Below the pieces are notes generated by a model. That model was given only the letters and a program-made list of their open reading frames with translations, had not been told where the DNA came from and searched no databases. The position numbers were made by a program, and so were the translations under genes. Positions 11,506 to 21,787 of a stretch of 64,000 nucleotides of DNA are shown here, one piece after another (the stretch's first letter is position 1; each line of letters begins with the position of its first letter). The stretch comes from Toxorhynchites rutilus septentrionalis (lineage: Eukaryota > Arthropoda > Insecta > Diptera > Culicidae): assembly GCF_029784135.1 (NCBI RefSeq), contig NC_073746.1, forward strand, positions 166,400,825-166,464,824. The letters are read 5' to 3'.

Positions 11506-12257
11506 CGAGGTCTGTTCAAAAAGTATCGCGACTTTCGAATTTACGCGGGTTACGTATACAGGGAAACTTCGATATAACGTACCCTCGTTATAACGTACCC
11601 TCGATATAACGTCACTCGATATAACGTACATTTTACCTCGATATAACGTACACCTTTGCAAAGTGTAAAGGAAATTTTTTTTCAATATTTTTTTTCTGAT
11701 AGAACAATGAATTATCTGTATTGTGATGCTAAAACAAGTTTTGTACCTTCAATCAATCTCGAAATACAGCTGATTTGGTGATTCCAGATTCTAAATGAAA
11801 CAAGCTTTAATCAACAGTACGAAGGGAAACATCATGAGAAAGGCTGGCTTCGTCTTCTGATTGAAGTTATTAATTAACTTGACTAAAACAGCAACTCAAT
11901 AATGTATTATAGACTACGTTTGTGAGTACTTTATTATGCTTCGATATAACGTACAATTCGATACAACGTACAATTTTGAAAGTGCAATGTACGTTATATC
12001 GAAGTTTACCTGTATTCGATTCTAGATTTTTGTGACATTATGGTGGTACTCATGCTTCTCATTTATGATGACAAGCACGGCTATTTTGAATGATCAGTTA
12101 ATTTCTGACAACTGCTTTTCTTACACGTGTTTTGGTTCATCTTCGATTTTTGTCCATTGTATGCAAAGTGAGTACCAACATAATGCCACAAAAAATCTAG
12201 AATCCAATATACGTAGCCCGCGTAAATTCGGAAGTCGCGATACTTTGAACAGACCAG
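11506..12257. mobile_element. mariner-like element with long inverted repeats
   Basis: The left end CGAGGTCTGTTCAAAAAGTA and the right end (inverse of TACTTTGAACAGACC) match closely. The match continues inward through GCGACTT, ACGCGGGTTACGTA and then, beyond the inner insertion, GATTCTAGATTTTTGTG and TGGTACTCA, so each arm is at least 90 bases. The GGTCTGTTCAAAAAGTA end resembles mariner (cecropia-type) termini. TA precedes the left end; the right-hand TA is lost. There is no transposase. Confidence 0.7.
11559..12012. mobile_element. Tigger/pogo-like element inside the mariner arm
   Basis: It starts CAGGGAAACTTCGATATAAC and ends TATATCGAAGTTTACCTG, flanked by TA (11557-11558 and 12013-12014). 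CTCGATATAACGTA is repeated several times inside the left end. Removing it rejoins the left arm of the surrounding element, which then matches the right arm without a gap. It is 454 bases long and non-coding. Confidence 0.8.
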
Positions 12258-12673
12258 GAAAAATGCAAAAAATAACGCAATTTCAACAAAAGAGTAATTA
12301 CGAAGATTCAGTTCCAACGACTCATTTATACAATCCTTCCACAATCCTAATTTCCATAAACAACTTTGTTAGAAATTAGGTTCTCGATAGTCTGCTTCAA
12401 TCCAGAATTCAGATCACCGACGAAACTAGCCATCCTGTCTCCATTGCACTGTTCAGGCGACAACGTCAACTATGAAGCCAATGGATTTCCGTTAGTTAAA
12501 CTAATTGGATTGGGTCCCCAGTGTAGCTCTCTTGTTTCAAAATTCGATGAATTCGAGTGTGGCCATAGATATTCAGTAATCAATACGATAATGGATAACA
12601 AACCCGTAGCGAACGATTTGATTGTAAGGTCAGCGTATGAAGAGAAAAATCAAAATTAATCAGAGAAAAAAAA
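12258..12673. other. spacer, no feature
   Basis: Contains a 97-codon ORF (12366-12659) with no recognised motif. I see nothing else to support. Confidence 0.4.
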
Positions 12674-13265
12674 TATAAGAGGTTGTGTTCAAAACACGAC
12701 CGCATTGTTGACGTAGAACTACGCTGTAGTTTAATTCAAGTCGCTTGTTTATAACTGCGGATGTTATCTGCTACGAAAATTTTGAAATAACTATTCTACC
12801 AGTTTGGTCGCTCTAAAATATGTTTTTTATTGCAGAATCATTTGACGATAATCGTTTGATGACTCGTTCTTGTGCTCGCAGAAAAATACATGCTCGAGAT
12901 AAGCGCAGCTGTCATCCTTAGTGGAGAAAGTTTTACTGCTGGCAAGCGAAACCAAATCACATACAACATTTCAGAACGACATTATTATTAACGACTAAAT
13001 AAACGAAATAAACTCTACCTGTTAATCTCAACAACCTCGAAAAGAGTAGCGCTGCTTCATTATGATCAAGATTCGCGCAAATGCAATACTAGTTGGAAGC
13101 AGCATTAATAACTCAATATAACTTATTGAATAACTTGGTATTCCCCAAATAATTTTTTGGTGCACAACCTTAGCACCTGCTTCACCATAGCGTCAGTTCA
13201 ATGCATTGATGACAGAAAACAAACAATGTTAACTGCTTGGAAGAAGGCTGCATATTTGCCTCAGC
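12674..13265 (+). mobile_element. GACGTAG-family element, copy C, left part
   Basis: The left end has the hairpin GGTTGTGTT...AACACGACC, then TTGACGTAGAACTACGCTG. Sequence follows copy A up to TTTGCCTCAGC (13255-13265), where the copy breaks. The missing right part resumes at 19574 after a second TTTGCCTCAGC. The two parts sum to about 990 bases, close to copies B and F. Confidence 0.8.
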
Positions 13266-13689
13266 AGAGATTCATTACCAATACCATAGCGTAAGGTTGA
13301 TGCAATGACTGCAATGCCAGAGACATCAGCGAGTGAGTAATTTGGTCGCGTCCACAGCTCAATTCGGCGAACATGGGAGTTTGTATGCCTATAGTGCTGA
13401 ATTTAAAGTATTTTTTGTGTGTGGAATTCACGGCTGAAATTGCTGAAAAATTGTGCAACAGACGGCGAATTTGAATAATTCTCACATAAGTACAAGTTGC
13501 TTGCATGTTGATAATTATTCTGTGTTTTTTGTGTGATTTTGCGTCACGGCTCTACGGCTCGCAATCGCTCAGGATTGCAACCGTAGCTGCTGGTGTTGTG
13601 TTTTGTATATTGTTGTATTGTTTTTTTTTTCATCCGCTTCAGCCATTGCTGCCGCACGGGGCCTACTGGAGATGAGCGAGTGTAAAGGT

Positions 13690-14104
13690 AATATTATATT
13701 ATCAGGCACGTAGCGTAACCGGCACGGCACGTTTCATGCAAGACAAAAATTATTGCGTGTGTTTCAAATGTGTATGCGTATATATAGCGGAACGGCTCCG
13801 GGCATACACAGCACGCTTCAGTGATTCTTCAGGAATTCTCGAAAAGAATATTTTGCCGGTGCCGGGCACGAACTACATGGGCGAGTAGCACCATACATAC
13901 AAACCCAACGTCGAAGTTCGTGGTGTGGGTGCGTTCGTCGCTCTTCGGTACGACAACGGTTCAATCACCAGTAGCATTTCTCCGCTCCGTCTGCGCTGCC
14001 GGTCCGTACAGAGAAGTTGCTATGCCTGATGATATGAATACATCATGTATTTGTCTGCCAGTGTCGGTACGTGCCGTTTACGCTACGTGCCTGATAATAT
14101 AAAA
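13690..14104. mobile_element. MITE splitting the start of LINE B ORF1
   Basis: The inverted repeats are TTATATTATCAGGCACGTAG, CGTAACCGGCACGGCACG on the left and GTGCCGTTTACGCTACGTGC, CTGATAATATAA on the right, about 38 bases each. It lies between MSECK codons (from 13673) and KACDGKI codons (near 14110) of the ORF1 zinc finger. Exact ends and target duplication are unclear (flanks AAAGG and TTAAGG). No transposase is present. Confidence 0.7.
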
Positions 14105-14106
14105 CG

Positions 14107-14999
14107 GCCTTAAGGCGTGTGACGGCAAAATAATGAATAGCGATGATCCTGTTGCTTGTGTAGGTAAGTGCGGTGTTCGATTCCATCGGCGCTGTACTTC
14201 ACTTACAAAGGCAACAGCTAAACTTATTGCAGATAATGCGAATATTCAGTTTGTATGTGACGAATGTTTGTCGAACCAGAAATGTGGCGTGCGAGACGAT
14301 GGCTTAGATATTGTGGGATTGCAAAGAGAGATGGAAAAGGTCTCGCTTTCTCTCACTAGCATTCATGAAATCATCATCGAGCAAATAAAGATCATAAAGA
14401 TCAGATCAAAGATCAGATTTTTCGACGAGTTTTTCAAAGAGAAGCTTGCAAGCTTGGAAACCAGTGTTGCCAAAAAGTTGGAAAATATAAAAAGTTTATT
14501 CTCTGAAAAAAATTATGTAGATAGGCACATAGCTGTTATGAACAGGAAGCGACATGTTAGTCCAAGCACAATTAGTGCTAATTTGGACACACAGAATAAA
14601 ACAATTATGTTGAGGAATAACAATAATGATTTGATGCAAAAAGGTAATTTGAAAGAAAAGGTGATGCTGAATAATAATAGCAAGAGAATTGTAAGTTATG
14701 CGAATGTCGTTGCTCGTAAGGCTCGTCCGGTGATTGTGGTGAAACCAGTTGAGTCTAATAAAAAGAGTGAAGAAATAAGAAAAATTTTAAAAACTAAATT
14801 AGATCCCAAAATACACAAAATAGCCAATTTCAAGAACGGGAAAGATGGCTCGATTATTGTTGAATGTGCGGAAGATATAGAAAATGTAAAACAAGGAATT
14901 GAAAGCAATCTTGGAGAGAGGTTTAATACTTTTATACCAAAACCAATAAATAAAATTTATACCAAAACCTACAAAATAAAGGACTATGGAGAATATTAA
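14107..14999 (+). pseudogene. LINE B ORF1: PHD-like finger and coiled-coil protein
   Basis: The frame reads ACDGKI, then VACVGKCGVRFHRRC and FVCDEC, a PHD-type C/H spacing. The first cysteine lies before the MITE, in MSECK at 13673. A lysine- and glutamate-rich stretch (residues about 60-130 from the Met at 14133) suggests a coiled coil. YANVVARKARPVIVVKP followed by EEIRKILKTKLDP and IVECAEDIENVK resembles the RNA-binding half of LINE ORF1 proteins. Such proteins coat element RNA. PHD-like fingers in ORF1 are known in CR1/L2-group LINEs. The frame is open to a stop at 14997, where endonuclease sequence would be expected downstream but is missing. Confidence 0.75.
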
Positions 15000-15007
15000 A
15001 AACATTA

Positions 15008-15670
15008 TTGAATTCGAAAAATAGTATACCGCGTTCCATAGTTTTCGGAGGGTCAGAAGAACAGTCAGACCAAATTATTGCAGAGAAATTTAACAGTTAT
15101 TTCGTTAATAGTATTCTGCTGATCAACCAAAGTATTGCGTTGGTCAGAGAACCTGACGAAATAATACAGCCGATTACTATCAATAGCAGACTAGATTGTT
15201 TTTCACCTATCACTTTTGTTGAGTTGAAAGGTATCTGTTTTTCATTGCAAAAATCGGCTGGTACCGATAATGTCAACGCGAAAGTGATTCAAGATTGCTT
15301 TCACATCGTTGGACACGATCTGCTGGACCTGATAAATGACTCTTTACGAACTGGGCACGTGCCAAAGGTTTGAAAGGAATCCCTTGTGATTCCAATCCCC
15401 AAAGTTAATGGGACGGATAAAGCCGAAGAGTACCGCCCTATTAACATGCTGCACATATTAAAGAAACTGTTAGAACTTGTTGTGAAAGGTCAGCTGATAC
15501 ATTTTATAGATAATAACAGTTTGCTAATGCCAGAACAGTCGGGATATCGAGAGGGACACTCTTGTGAAACCGCGCTGAATCTGGTATTAGCAAAATGGAA
15601 AGAGAATATCGAGGCGAAAGAGACTATATTTGCGGTATGTCTGGATCTTAAACGCGCTTTTGAAACAATA
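15008..15670 (+). pseudogene. LINE B RT, N-terminal part
   Basis: Linker sequence (IPRSIVFGG, AEKFNSYFVNSI) leads into FSLQKSAGTDNVNAKV, then IPIPKVNGTDKAEEYRPINM and FAVCLDLKRAFETI (motif A with its aspartate). An in-frame TGA at 15371-15373 replaces the expected tryptophan in VPKVWKESL-like context. The frame is cut at 15670 by a TA-flanked element and resumes at 16642 in phase. This is the fingers and early palm of a reverse transcriptase. Confidence 0.85.
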
Positions 15671-16641
15671 GGCCGTATGAATAAAAACAAAATTCACCTT
15701 TACTTTACTTCATTCGAGCAGTCGAGCAGTGAGATTAAGTTTTTACTACGTTTGGTATGAATAAAAGAAACAACAAAGTATTTACTTTTCGAAAATGGAT
15801 GTTTAGCTGATTTCGTATGGATAAAACAGCATTCATCAAGTATTTACTTCGTTATTATCAAGTATGCTCATGAGCATACTTTGGATCTGAAAACACTATC
15901 ATTCGTTTTGATGTCATATCCGATTTATGTTTAATGCTGCTATCTTGCGCTTGAAGTTAAACAAGTTAACGATCCGCATTGATGGCATTGAGCTTCGTTT
16001 ACTAGTTCAGGGGAGCGTAAAAAAAATGATTGATTTTCAGGCGGAATGAACACGTTTTTAAAATTTAAATTATGAATGAAAAATAACCTTTCCGTACCAA
16101 TTTGACCTTCTGTTCAAATGAAAAACACTTTTGTTTGCAGGTGGTGAAAAACTCTTGTACGATATTGTTTTTGAAGACAACTTTATATTATAATGAAAAG
16201 TTTCAGTAATGATGTTGGAAATGTATAGACAAAGTGTTAAATAAAAGTCGGAAAGAAGTGTTTTAAGTGATTAAATAACATGATGTGAACATTTTCATTC
16301 AAATTTTAACATTTGAAAACTGGCTTCGTGTCTTCTAATATGATAGGTATTACACTAACGAGATAGGGACCCAAAATATGGTCCCTAATTGAAAGTCGCT
16401 ACCAGACGTCGACACTATTCCTTTTTCATCGCGAATTCACGCTTTGTCCAAAAAAACGTTTTGAAACGAAACCTAAACAATCAGTTGAGAGATGTTTGAC
16501 AAAGTAAAAACTATGTTCGAATTCGAAAATCAAATTAGTAAAGTAAACTTTTATTCATACGGATTAAAGTAAACACTAGGAAAGTTTACTTTACTTGGAA
16601 ACGGGCAGAATAAGTAAATACTTTGTTTTATTCATACGACC
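15671..16641. mobile_element. TA-flanked TIR element inside the RT frame
   Basis: It starts GGCCGTATGAATAAAA and ends TTTTATTCATACGACC, with TA at 15669-15670 and 16642-16643. Removing it plus one TA restores the RT frame exactly. A second, inner inverted pair (TATGAATAAAAGAAACAAC near 15757 and AAAGTAAACTTTTATTC-type sequence near 16540) suggests layered ends. Its interior at 15967-16290 matches 3640-3940. TA duplication points to Tc1/mariner; no transposase is present. Confidence 0.85.
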
Positions 16642-16920
16642 TAATTTCTAGGCCCTTATTGTTACAAACACTGAAGCGCATTGGAATTGTAGGGATGGCG
16701 TACAAATGGTTTGAAAGCTATTTGTGCCATAGAACTCAAAAGACTCGTTTCAACGATTCTGTTTCCGATCCCATTGGCAACTCACTCGGGGTGCCACAGG
16801 GATGTGTTTTAGGGCCCACTTTGTTTATTTAATACATAAATGATCTGCGACGAGTTTTACGATATTGTGACATTAATTTGTTCGCGGGTGATACTGTCCT
16901 GTTCATCGCAGCTAAGGATA
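16642..16920 (+). pseudogene. LINE B RT, middle part
   Basis: Continues with LLLQTLKRIGIVGMAYKWF, then LGVPQGCVLGPTLF (motif B), a stop at 16830-16832, YINDL and LFAGDTVLF. The last is motif C with the first catalytic Asp replaced by Gly, so this copy is enzymatically dead. The frame is cut at 16920 by a DD37E element and resumes at 18138. Confidence 0.85.
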
Positions 16921-18135
16921 AAGGGTGTGTCACATCAAATTGCATCACGAAAAAAACGCTGTAGAAATTCGCCCAGTAGACCGACCCTTTTGAAAATTTT
17001 AGACAGTAAAATAAAAACTATTAAACAACTTTTGGCATTTTCATATTCATTCATACCCCGTCCATAAGGTTCTGTACAACGTCAGGTTGTAGTTTTTTTT
17101 TTAACAGAAATCGATTTTCTCTTGAAGTCCGCCTCCGATTTGACAACTTTTGGGTTCTTCCGGAAGGCCTGCTTCATAATCGCCCATTTTTTCTCTATTG
17201 GGCGAAGCTCCGGCGCGTTGGGCGGATTCATTTCCTTTGGCACGAAGGTGACCCCGTTGGCTTCGTACCACTCCAACACGTCCTTTGAATAGTGGCACGA
17301 AGCGAGATCCGGCCAGAAGATGGTCGGGCCCTCGAGCTGTTTCAATAGTGGTAGTAAGCGCTTCTTTAGGCACTCCTTAAGGTAAACCTGCCCGTTTACC
17401 GTGCCGGTCATCACGAAGGGGGCGCTCCGCTTTCCGCAAGAGCAGATCGCTTGCCACACCATGTACTTTTTGGCAAACTTGGATAGTTTCTGCTTGCGAA
17501 TCTCCTCCGGAACGCTGAATTTGTCCTCTGCGGAGAAGAACAACAGGCCCGGCAGCTGACGAAAGTCCGCTTTGACGTAGGTTTCGTCGTCCATTACCAG
17601 GCAATGCGGCTTCGTCAGCATTTCGGTGTACAGCTTCCGGGCTCGCATCTTCCCCACCATGTTTTGCTCTTCGTCGCGGTTAGGAGCCTTCTGAACCTTG
17701 TATGTACGCAGGCCCTCCCGCTGCTTGGTCCGCTGGACGAATGAACTTGACAAATTCAGCTTATTGGCGACATCCCGGACCGAACTTCTCGGATAACGTC
17801 TAAACTGCTTAACTACGCGCTTGTGATCTTTTTCACTGACGGAGCATCCATTTTTGCCGTTCTTCACCTTCCGGTCGATGGTTAGGTTCTCGAAGTATCG
17901 TTTTAGTACTCTGCTGACCGTGGATTGGACGATTCCCAGCATCTTACCGATGTCCCGATGTGACAACTCCGGATTCTCGAAATGAGTGCGCAGGATTAAA
18001 TCACGACGCTCTTTTTCGTTCGACGACATTTTTCCAAATTTACGAAAAATTGGCAGTGAAGCATGGCCAACGTGATATATACACTCTTATCTGATTATAA
18101 GCGAAAGCTGTAGATATAATTCCTGACACACCCTT
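16921..18135 (-). mobile_element. DD37E mariner (ITmD37E-type), copy 1
   Basis: It begins AAGGGTGTGTCACATCAAAT and ends TGACACACCCTT, flanked by TA (16919-16920 and 18136-18137). Excision of element plus one TA restores the LINE RT frame (AAKD into IKETTE). The right end lacks the inner part of the long inverted repeat that copy 2 still has, so the right TIR is shortened to about 12 bases. It encodes a minus-strand transposase. Confidence 0.9.
17082..18029 (-). pseudogene. DD37E transposase, C-terminally truncated
   Basis: 315 codons, against 338 in the copy at 47091-48107. It has two helix-turn-helix regions (LSHRDIGKMLGIVQSTVSRV and SVRDVANKLNLSSSFVQRT) for binding the inverted repeats. 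The catalytic triad is present: MDDETYV, FWPDLASCHYS, and ELRPIEKKW with 37 residues between the second Asp and the Glu. The C-terminus ends KRKSISVKKKTTT; a short deletion near 17042-17065 removes the last 20-odd residues. Cut-and-paste transposase; the lost tail and damaged end make it probably inactive. Confidence 0.88.
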
Positions 18136-18910
18136 TATAAAAGAAACCACGGAACACATAGACGAAGATTTGCATTCTCTGGCTCAGTGGCTTAAATTTA
18201 AACAATTAAAGTTAAATGTTGGCAAAACAAAATACATGCTCATTTCTGCAGCAAACTCCAGTATTGACGTAAGTTTTGAAATAGATGGTGAGACATTAGA
18301 ACGCGTGAAAGAAATCAAATACTTAGGAGTTATTATTGATGACACGTTAACTTTCAAGTCTCACATCAATAATGTCATCAAAAAGATTGCCAAGAAGTAC
18401 GGCGTTTTGTGTCGTTTGAAGAAAGAGTTGCCAATAAACAGTAAAATTAAATCATTGATTTCACCGCACATAGATTTTTGCTCGTCGATCCTATTCCTTG
18501 CAAATAATACACAATTAACGAGATTGCAGCGTTTACATAATAAAGTAATGCGTTTGATTTTAAGATGTAGTAGATACACTTCCTCTAGTTTGATGTTGGA
18601 AGCGCTACAGTGGCTATCTGTGAAGCAGAGAATTTATTACATGACAATGGTGTTCATCTTCAAAATTTTGAACGATATGCTGCCTCGATATTTGTGTGAT
18701 CGAATTGAAAGAGGAAGTGATGTTTATAGATACAATACAAGAAACGCGAATGATGCAAGAACACCCAACTTTATGTTTAGTGGGTCGCAGAACTCGTTGT
18801 TATATAAAGGTATAAATTTCTTCAATTCGATGCCCAGAGAAATTAAACGTGCAGCAACAATGGCAGAGTTCAAGAAAATGTGTATTTCACACGTAAAATC
18901 TGTTTTGTAA
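18136..18910 (+). pseudogene. LINE B RT, thumb and C-terminal part
   Basis: After the mariner insertion the frame resumes IKETTEHIDEDLHSLAQWL, then LNVGKTKYMLIS, IKYLGVIIDDTLTFKSHI, ISPHIDFCSSILFLAN and the C-terminal LPRYLCDRIERGSDVYRYN and FFNSMPREIKRA, ending at 18908. The same C-terminus is at 26279-26644, so both belong to one LINE family. Overall layout resembles the CR1/L2 group. Confidence 0.85.
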
Positions 18911-19573
18911 ACAGGTTTTATAATTATTTTTTTCCTAAATCATTCATTTATGTTTTCAATTGATTAAAATTAATAAAATTTATTTACCGGTTAAACTACC
19001 ATGTTCGTACTGATGATGATGATTTTTTTGTTGTTGTTTTGTTAATGTATATTGTAAAAAAAAGTAATAAGCGTTGTCTACGAGAGTTTGAGCCTCGCGC
19101 GCGTTTGGTGGGCCTGGACTATGTTTATGGAACACTGGCAGAACACTGATACATAATGAAATTTTTATGCGGGTCTGAAGTGGAAACTGAAATGAGGATA
19201 GCTCATTCAGAATTGTCTTAAACTATCATTTTATAAGATGGTTATATCGAGTATTTCTGAATGTGGCAGATCTCTATCATGTTCTAAGTAGACACTTTTA
19301 GATATCCAATCTGTCAAGGATCTTCCCTGGTTGGAAATATTCATTGCTCTGAATACAGAACAATACTGAAAGTTTGCCTTCCTTCCTTACTTGATACTTT
19401 AAACTTCTTCAGTTCATTCGTCTGTAACCTTCAAAAAGGCCCTAGGAAAACTTAACTTTATCCATAATATTACTCATCCACCCCCATTGTCTTGAGAAAG
19501 GCATTCGATCCCTCGCCGTCCAGCTCGCCCAGTAATGATGTTGTTTAGTCGATTTCCTCACGAAGAATGAAAG
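18911..19573 (+). other. LINE B 3' UTR and adjoining sequence
   Basis: 18911-19170 matches 26645-26995 in order: TTGTTGTTTT, then AAAAAAAGTA, GAGTTTGAGCCTCGCGCGCG and ATGCGGGTCT, so it is the shared 3' UTR. The following 400 bases have no match that I can see but lie inside the 11-base target duplication, so they are either LINE 3' sequence or a later insert. Confidence 0.6.
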
Positions 19574-19973
19574 TTTGCCTCAGCGAGATCCACTGTTTAT
19601 ACTCTAGGCAAATATTCCCCTTCGTTCTTCTTCTTTTCCTTTGTTCACGGAGACTTTATATCTTGCGATTTCCCCTTCGTTGCTCGTCGATAAGTTGCTC
19701 GTTATTGACAGCTCTGTTCGGGAAAGCACAGAACAAATGTATGAGGAAATAGGAATGCTTCCATTTTTCATCAATTTAAACCATATATAGGCTATGGGAT
19801 TGTAATGTATAGCATATCAAACAAATCTTGGGGAATCTCCGATTCGTTTGGTAGGTAAATCGCCAAAATCCGTTCGCGGCAAAAATAGTTATTAACGTTA
19901 ACTTTATTTCATAAAAACGTGACCAGTTTTCTGATTTGGCACCCTTAATGAAAGACGTAGTTCTACGTCAAAA
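19574..19973 (+). mobile_element. GACGTAG-family element, copy C, right part
   Basis: Starts with the second TTTGCCTCAGC and continues GAGATCCACTGTTTATACTC as in copies A and E, through GCTCTGTTCGGGAAAGCAC and GTTATTAACGTTAAC, to the right-end palindrome GACGTAGTTCTACGTC plus AAAA. It completes the left part at 12674-13265. Confidence 0.82.
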
Positions 19974-20525
19974 ACACAGACTTCGGCATAGAACAAACGA
20001 GAGGCATCATAGAGTGAATCAACATAAACATTGATATTCAACTCACTTCTGTTGCTTACTCGAGCATAGACAAACTTTTCACTCCTTCACATACAATATT
20101 CATTCATTGACTTGTTTTACTCTGAAAGGCTTCATCAGTCATCAGTTTCTGCTTTTTCCTTTATTTATTCACTCTCTTTCTATAATTAATTGACTTCTGT
20201 TATACACCGCGCGTTAGCTTAGCACTATGTGAAGCCATTTTCGCCCGAGAGGAACGTGCATATATCACGACCGGTGTGATAATGAAACTTTTCCTCCACC
20301 CGTCCGACATTCATTGGGATTCATAGTACGAAACATAACTACCAGAAGTGACGCATACACACGGTCGGTACATGCAAATGCAAATGATGTGACGTGACTT
20401 TTCATCCGCTGGCAGTTATGTCATTATTCGTTCCGTAATTGCAACGACCAACGTCAGGTCGATGGGATGAAACGAAGCCTTTCCTTTCCCTAAAAAGGAA
20501 GTAGAGAAAAAATAATATTTTGATA
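19974..20525. other. unassigned; GC-richer island at 20210-20470
   Basis: No ORF. The island at 20210-20470 lacks repeats found elsewhere in the window and contains overlapping ATGCAAAT octamers (near 20371) beside GTGACGTGAC. It could be single-copy intergenic DNA with regulatory potential; nothing proves it. Confidence 0.35.
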
Positions 20526-20529
20526 ATTT

Positions 20530-21095
20530 TATGACCTTCACAATTCAGCCATTTCATACCTAATCGATATAGTGGTTCACAGATTTCGGTGAAAAGTGAT
20601 AAATTTGTCCTTTACCGCAAAACAATAGAAATAGACCCACATTCATTTTAGTGTGGTTCGAAAATCAACTTTTACCCCTTTTTCCAAAAATTACTTTTTT
20701 TTTAAATTCATAACTTTTGAAGTGCTGGACCGATTTCGATAAGCAACATATAATGTTAAAGGCAATGAATTTCTTGGAAAAAATAATATACTTGCAAAAA
20801 AATTGATTTTGTTTTCATAAGTATTTGTATTTGTTTTTTATAGTTTACATGATCTCGGAACCAAGAGCACATAACATATCCAAGAATTAGAGAGGCGTTG
20901 TTTTTTGTTCTTAAGTTATGATATGTCAAAATAAGCCAATGATACTAAAATTATTTTTCTCTTTTTTTCCAAAAACGCATTTTTACATTGGGCCGATTCA
21001 GATAATTAATATATCAATTTAAAGGCAATAAGTTCTTTGGAAAAATACCACATTTGCGTACACATTGGATTCTAGTTGCATAGATGTAGTATAGT
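20530..21095 (-). repeat. AT-rich dispersed repeat X, full stretch
   Basis: Contains TTCATAACTTTTGAAGTGCT, GGACCGATTTCGATAA, CCAAAAATTAC and GATTTCGGTGAAAAGTG. The inverse of these motifs occurs at 30948-31080 and 34095-34190, on either side of LINE E. Two similar sub-blocks (near 20690 and 20970) occur within this copy. Function unknown; probably an old non-coding element. Confidence 0.6.
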
Positions 21096-21104
21096 CGCAT
21101 AGTC

Positions 21105-21296
21105 GCATGACAAACTCAAGTTCAACACGCACATTGACAATGTCATCAAGAAAATTGCCAAGAAGTATGGAATCTTACGCCGATTTAAAAACGATTTAAC
21201 AAAATACAGCTATACAAATCAATCGTCTCTCCTCATTTAGACTTTTACTCTTCCATTTTATTTCTGGCCAATGAAACACAAAAATCGAGATTACAG
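21105..21296 (+). pseudogene. LINE D RT thumb, left fragment
   Basis: Translates to DKLKFNTHIDNVIKKIAKKY, then GILRRFK and, after frameshifts, SPHLDFYSS, ILFLANET and SRLQSL. This matches the LINE B thumb residue for residue in most positions. It is interrupted within the codons equivalent to LQRLHNKVMRL. Confidence 0.8.
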
Positions 21297-21302
21297 AGTT
21301 TG

Positions 21303-21735
21303 CGCCCCCCCACGTAAACTTATTTGTGGTACAGGTGGACAGAGTTCAGAAACATGTGGTATTACTATTAACACTGCAAGTTCAGTTGCCAATCTTTTCT
21401 GGATATATTTGTCGGGAATAGATCCTAGAGCATCGGACGAAAAAGTGATCGAGATGGTCAAGACCAGATTAGCGACAGATGATGTAAAGCTTGTTAAACT
21501 TATTCCTCGCGGTAGAGATGTTTCCAGCCTCACGTATGTGTCATTTAAGCTCGGTGTGTGCCATGACCTGAAGTCAATGGCTATGACATCGTCAACCTGG
21601 CCCATGGGTATTCGTTTCCGAGAATTCGAAAACTACAGCTCGACCAAACTGGGGTTCTGGGATCCTGCAGTCGATCAATCACAACCGGATACGCCGTCAG
21701 CGACAATTAACGCCACAAACGTCTATTGTCTGTAA
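21303..21735 (+). pseudogene. LINE C ORF1 C-terminal part
   Basis: The frame contains FWIYLSGIDPRASDEKVIEM, KTRLATDDVKLVKLIPRGRD, LTYVSFKLGV and TWPMGIRFREFENY, the conserved C-terminal domain of CR1/T1-type ORF1 proteins. The N-terminal zinc-finger part is missing through 5' truncation. ORF1 ends at 21735; the endonuclease follows about 50 bases downstream. Confidence 0.8.
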
Positions 21736-21787
21736 CGCAAACATTCCAAACCTGCTCCCGTCGACTTTCATAACTGCCCCAACTCTG

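Larger units (their letters stand above)
13266..19573 (+). mobile_element. CR1/L2-like LINE B and its later inserts
   Basis: This 6.3 kb block is bounded by an 11-base direct repeat TTTGCCTCAGC (13255-13265 and 19574-19584), read as the LINE's target-site duplication. In order it holds a 5' region with GCAACCGTAGCTGCTGG, ORF1 with a zinc finger, the RT linker, the RT and a 3' UTR. ORF1 runs straight into the RT linker, so the endonuclease is deleted. Three DNA transposons interrupt it (about 13690-14104, 15671-16641 and 16921-18135). The exact 3' end of the LINE within 19180-19573 is uncertain. Confidence 0.75.

Noticed and set aside
12032..12379. Overlapping plus- and minus-strand ORFs (115 and 87 codons) in the mariner-like arms
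   Set aside because: They lie in the inverted arms, cross the element boundary and have no transposase motifs.
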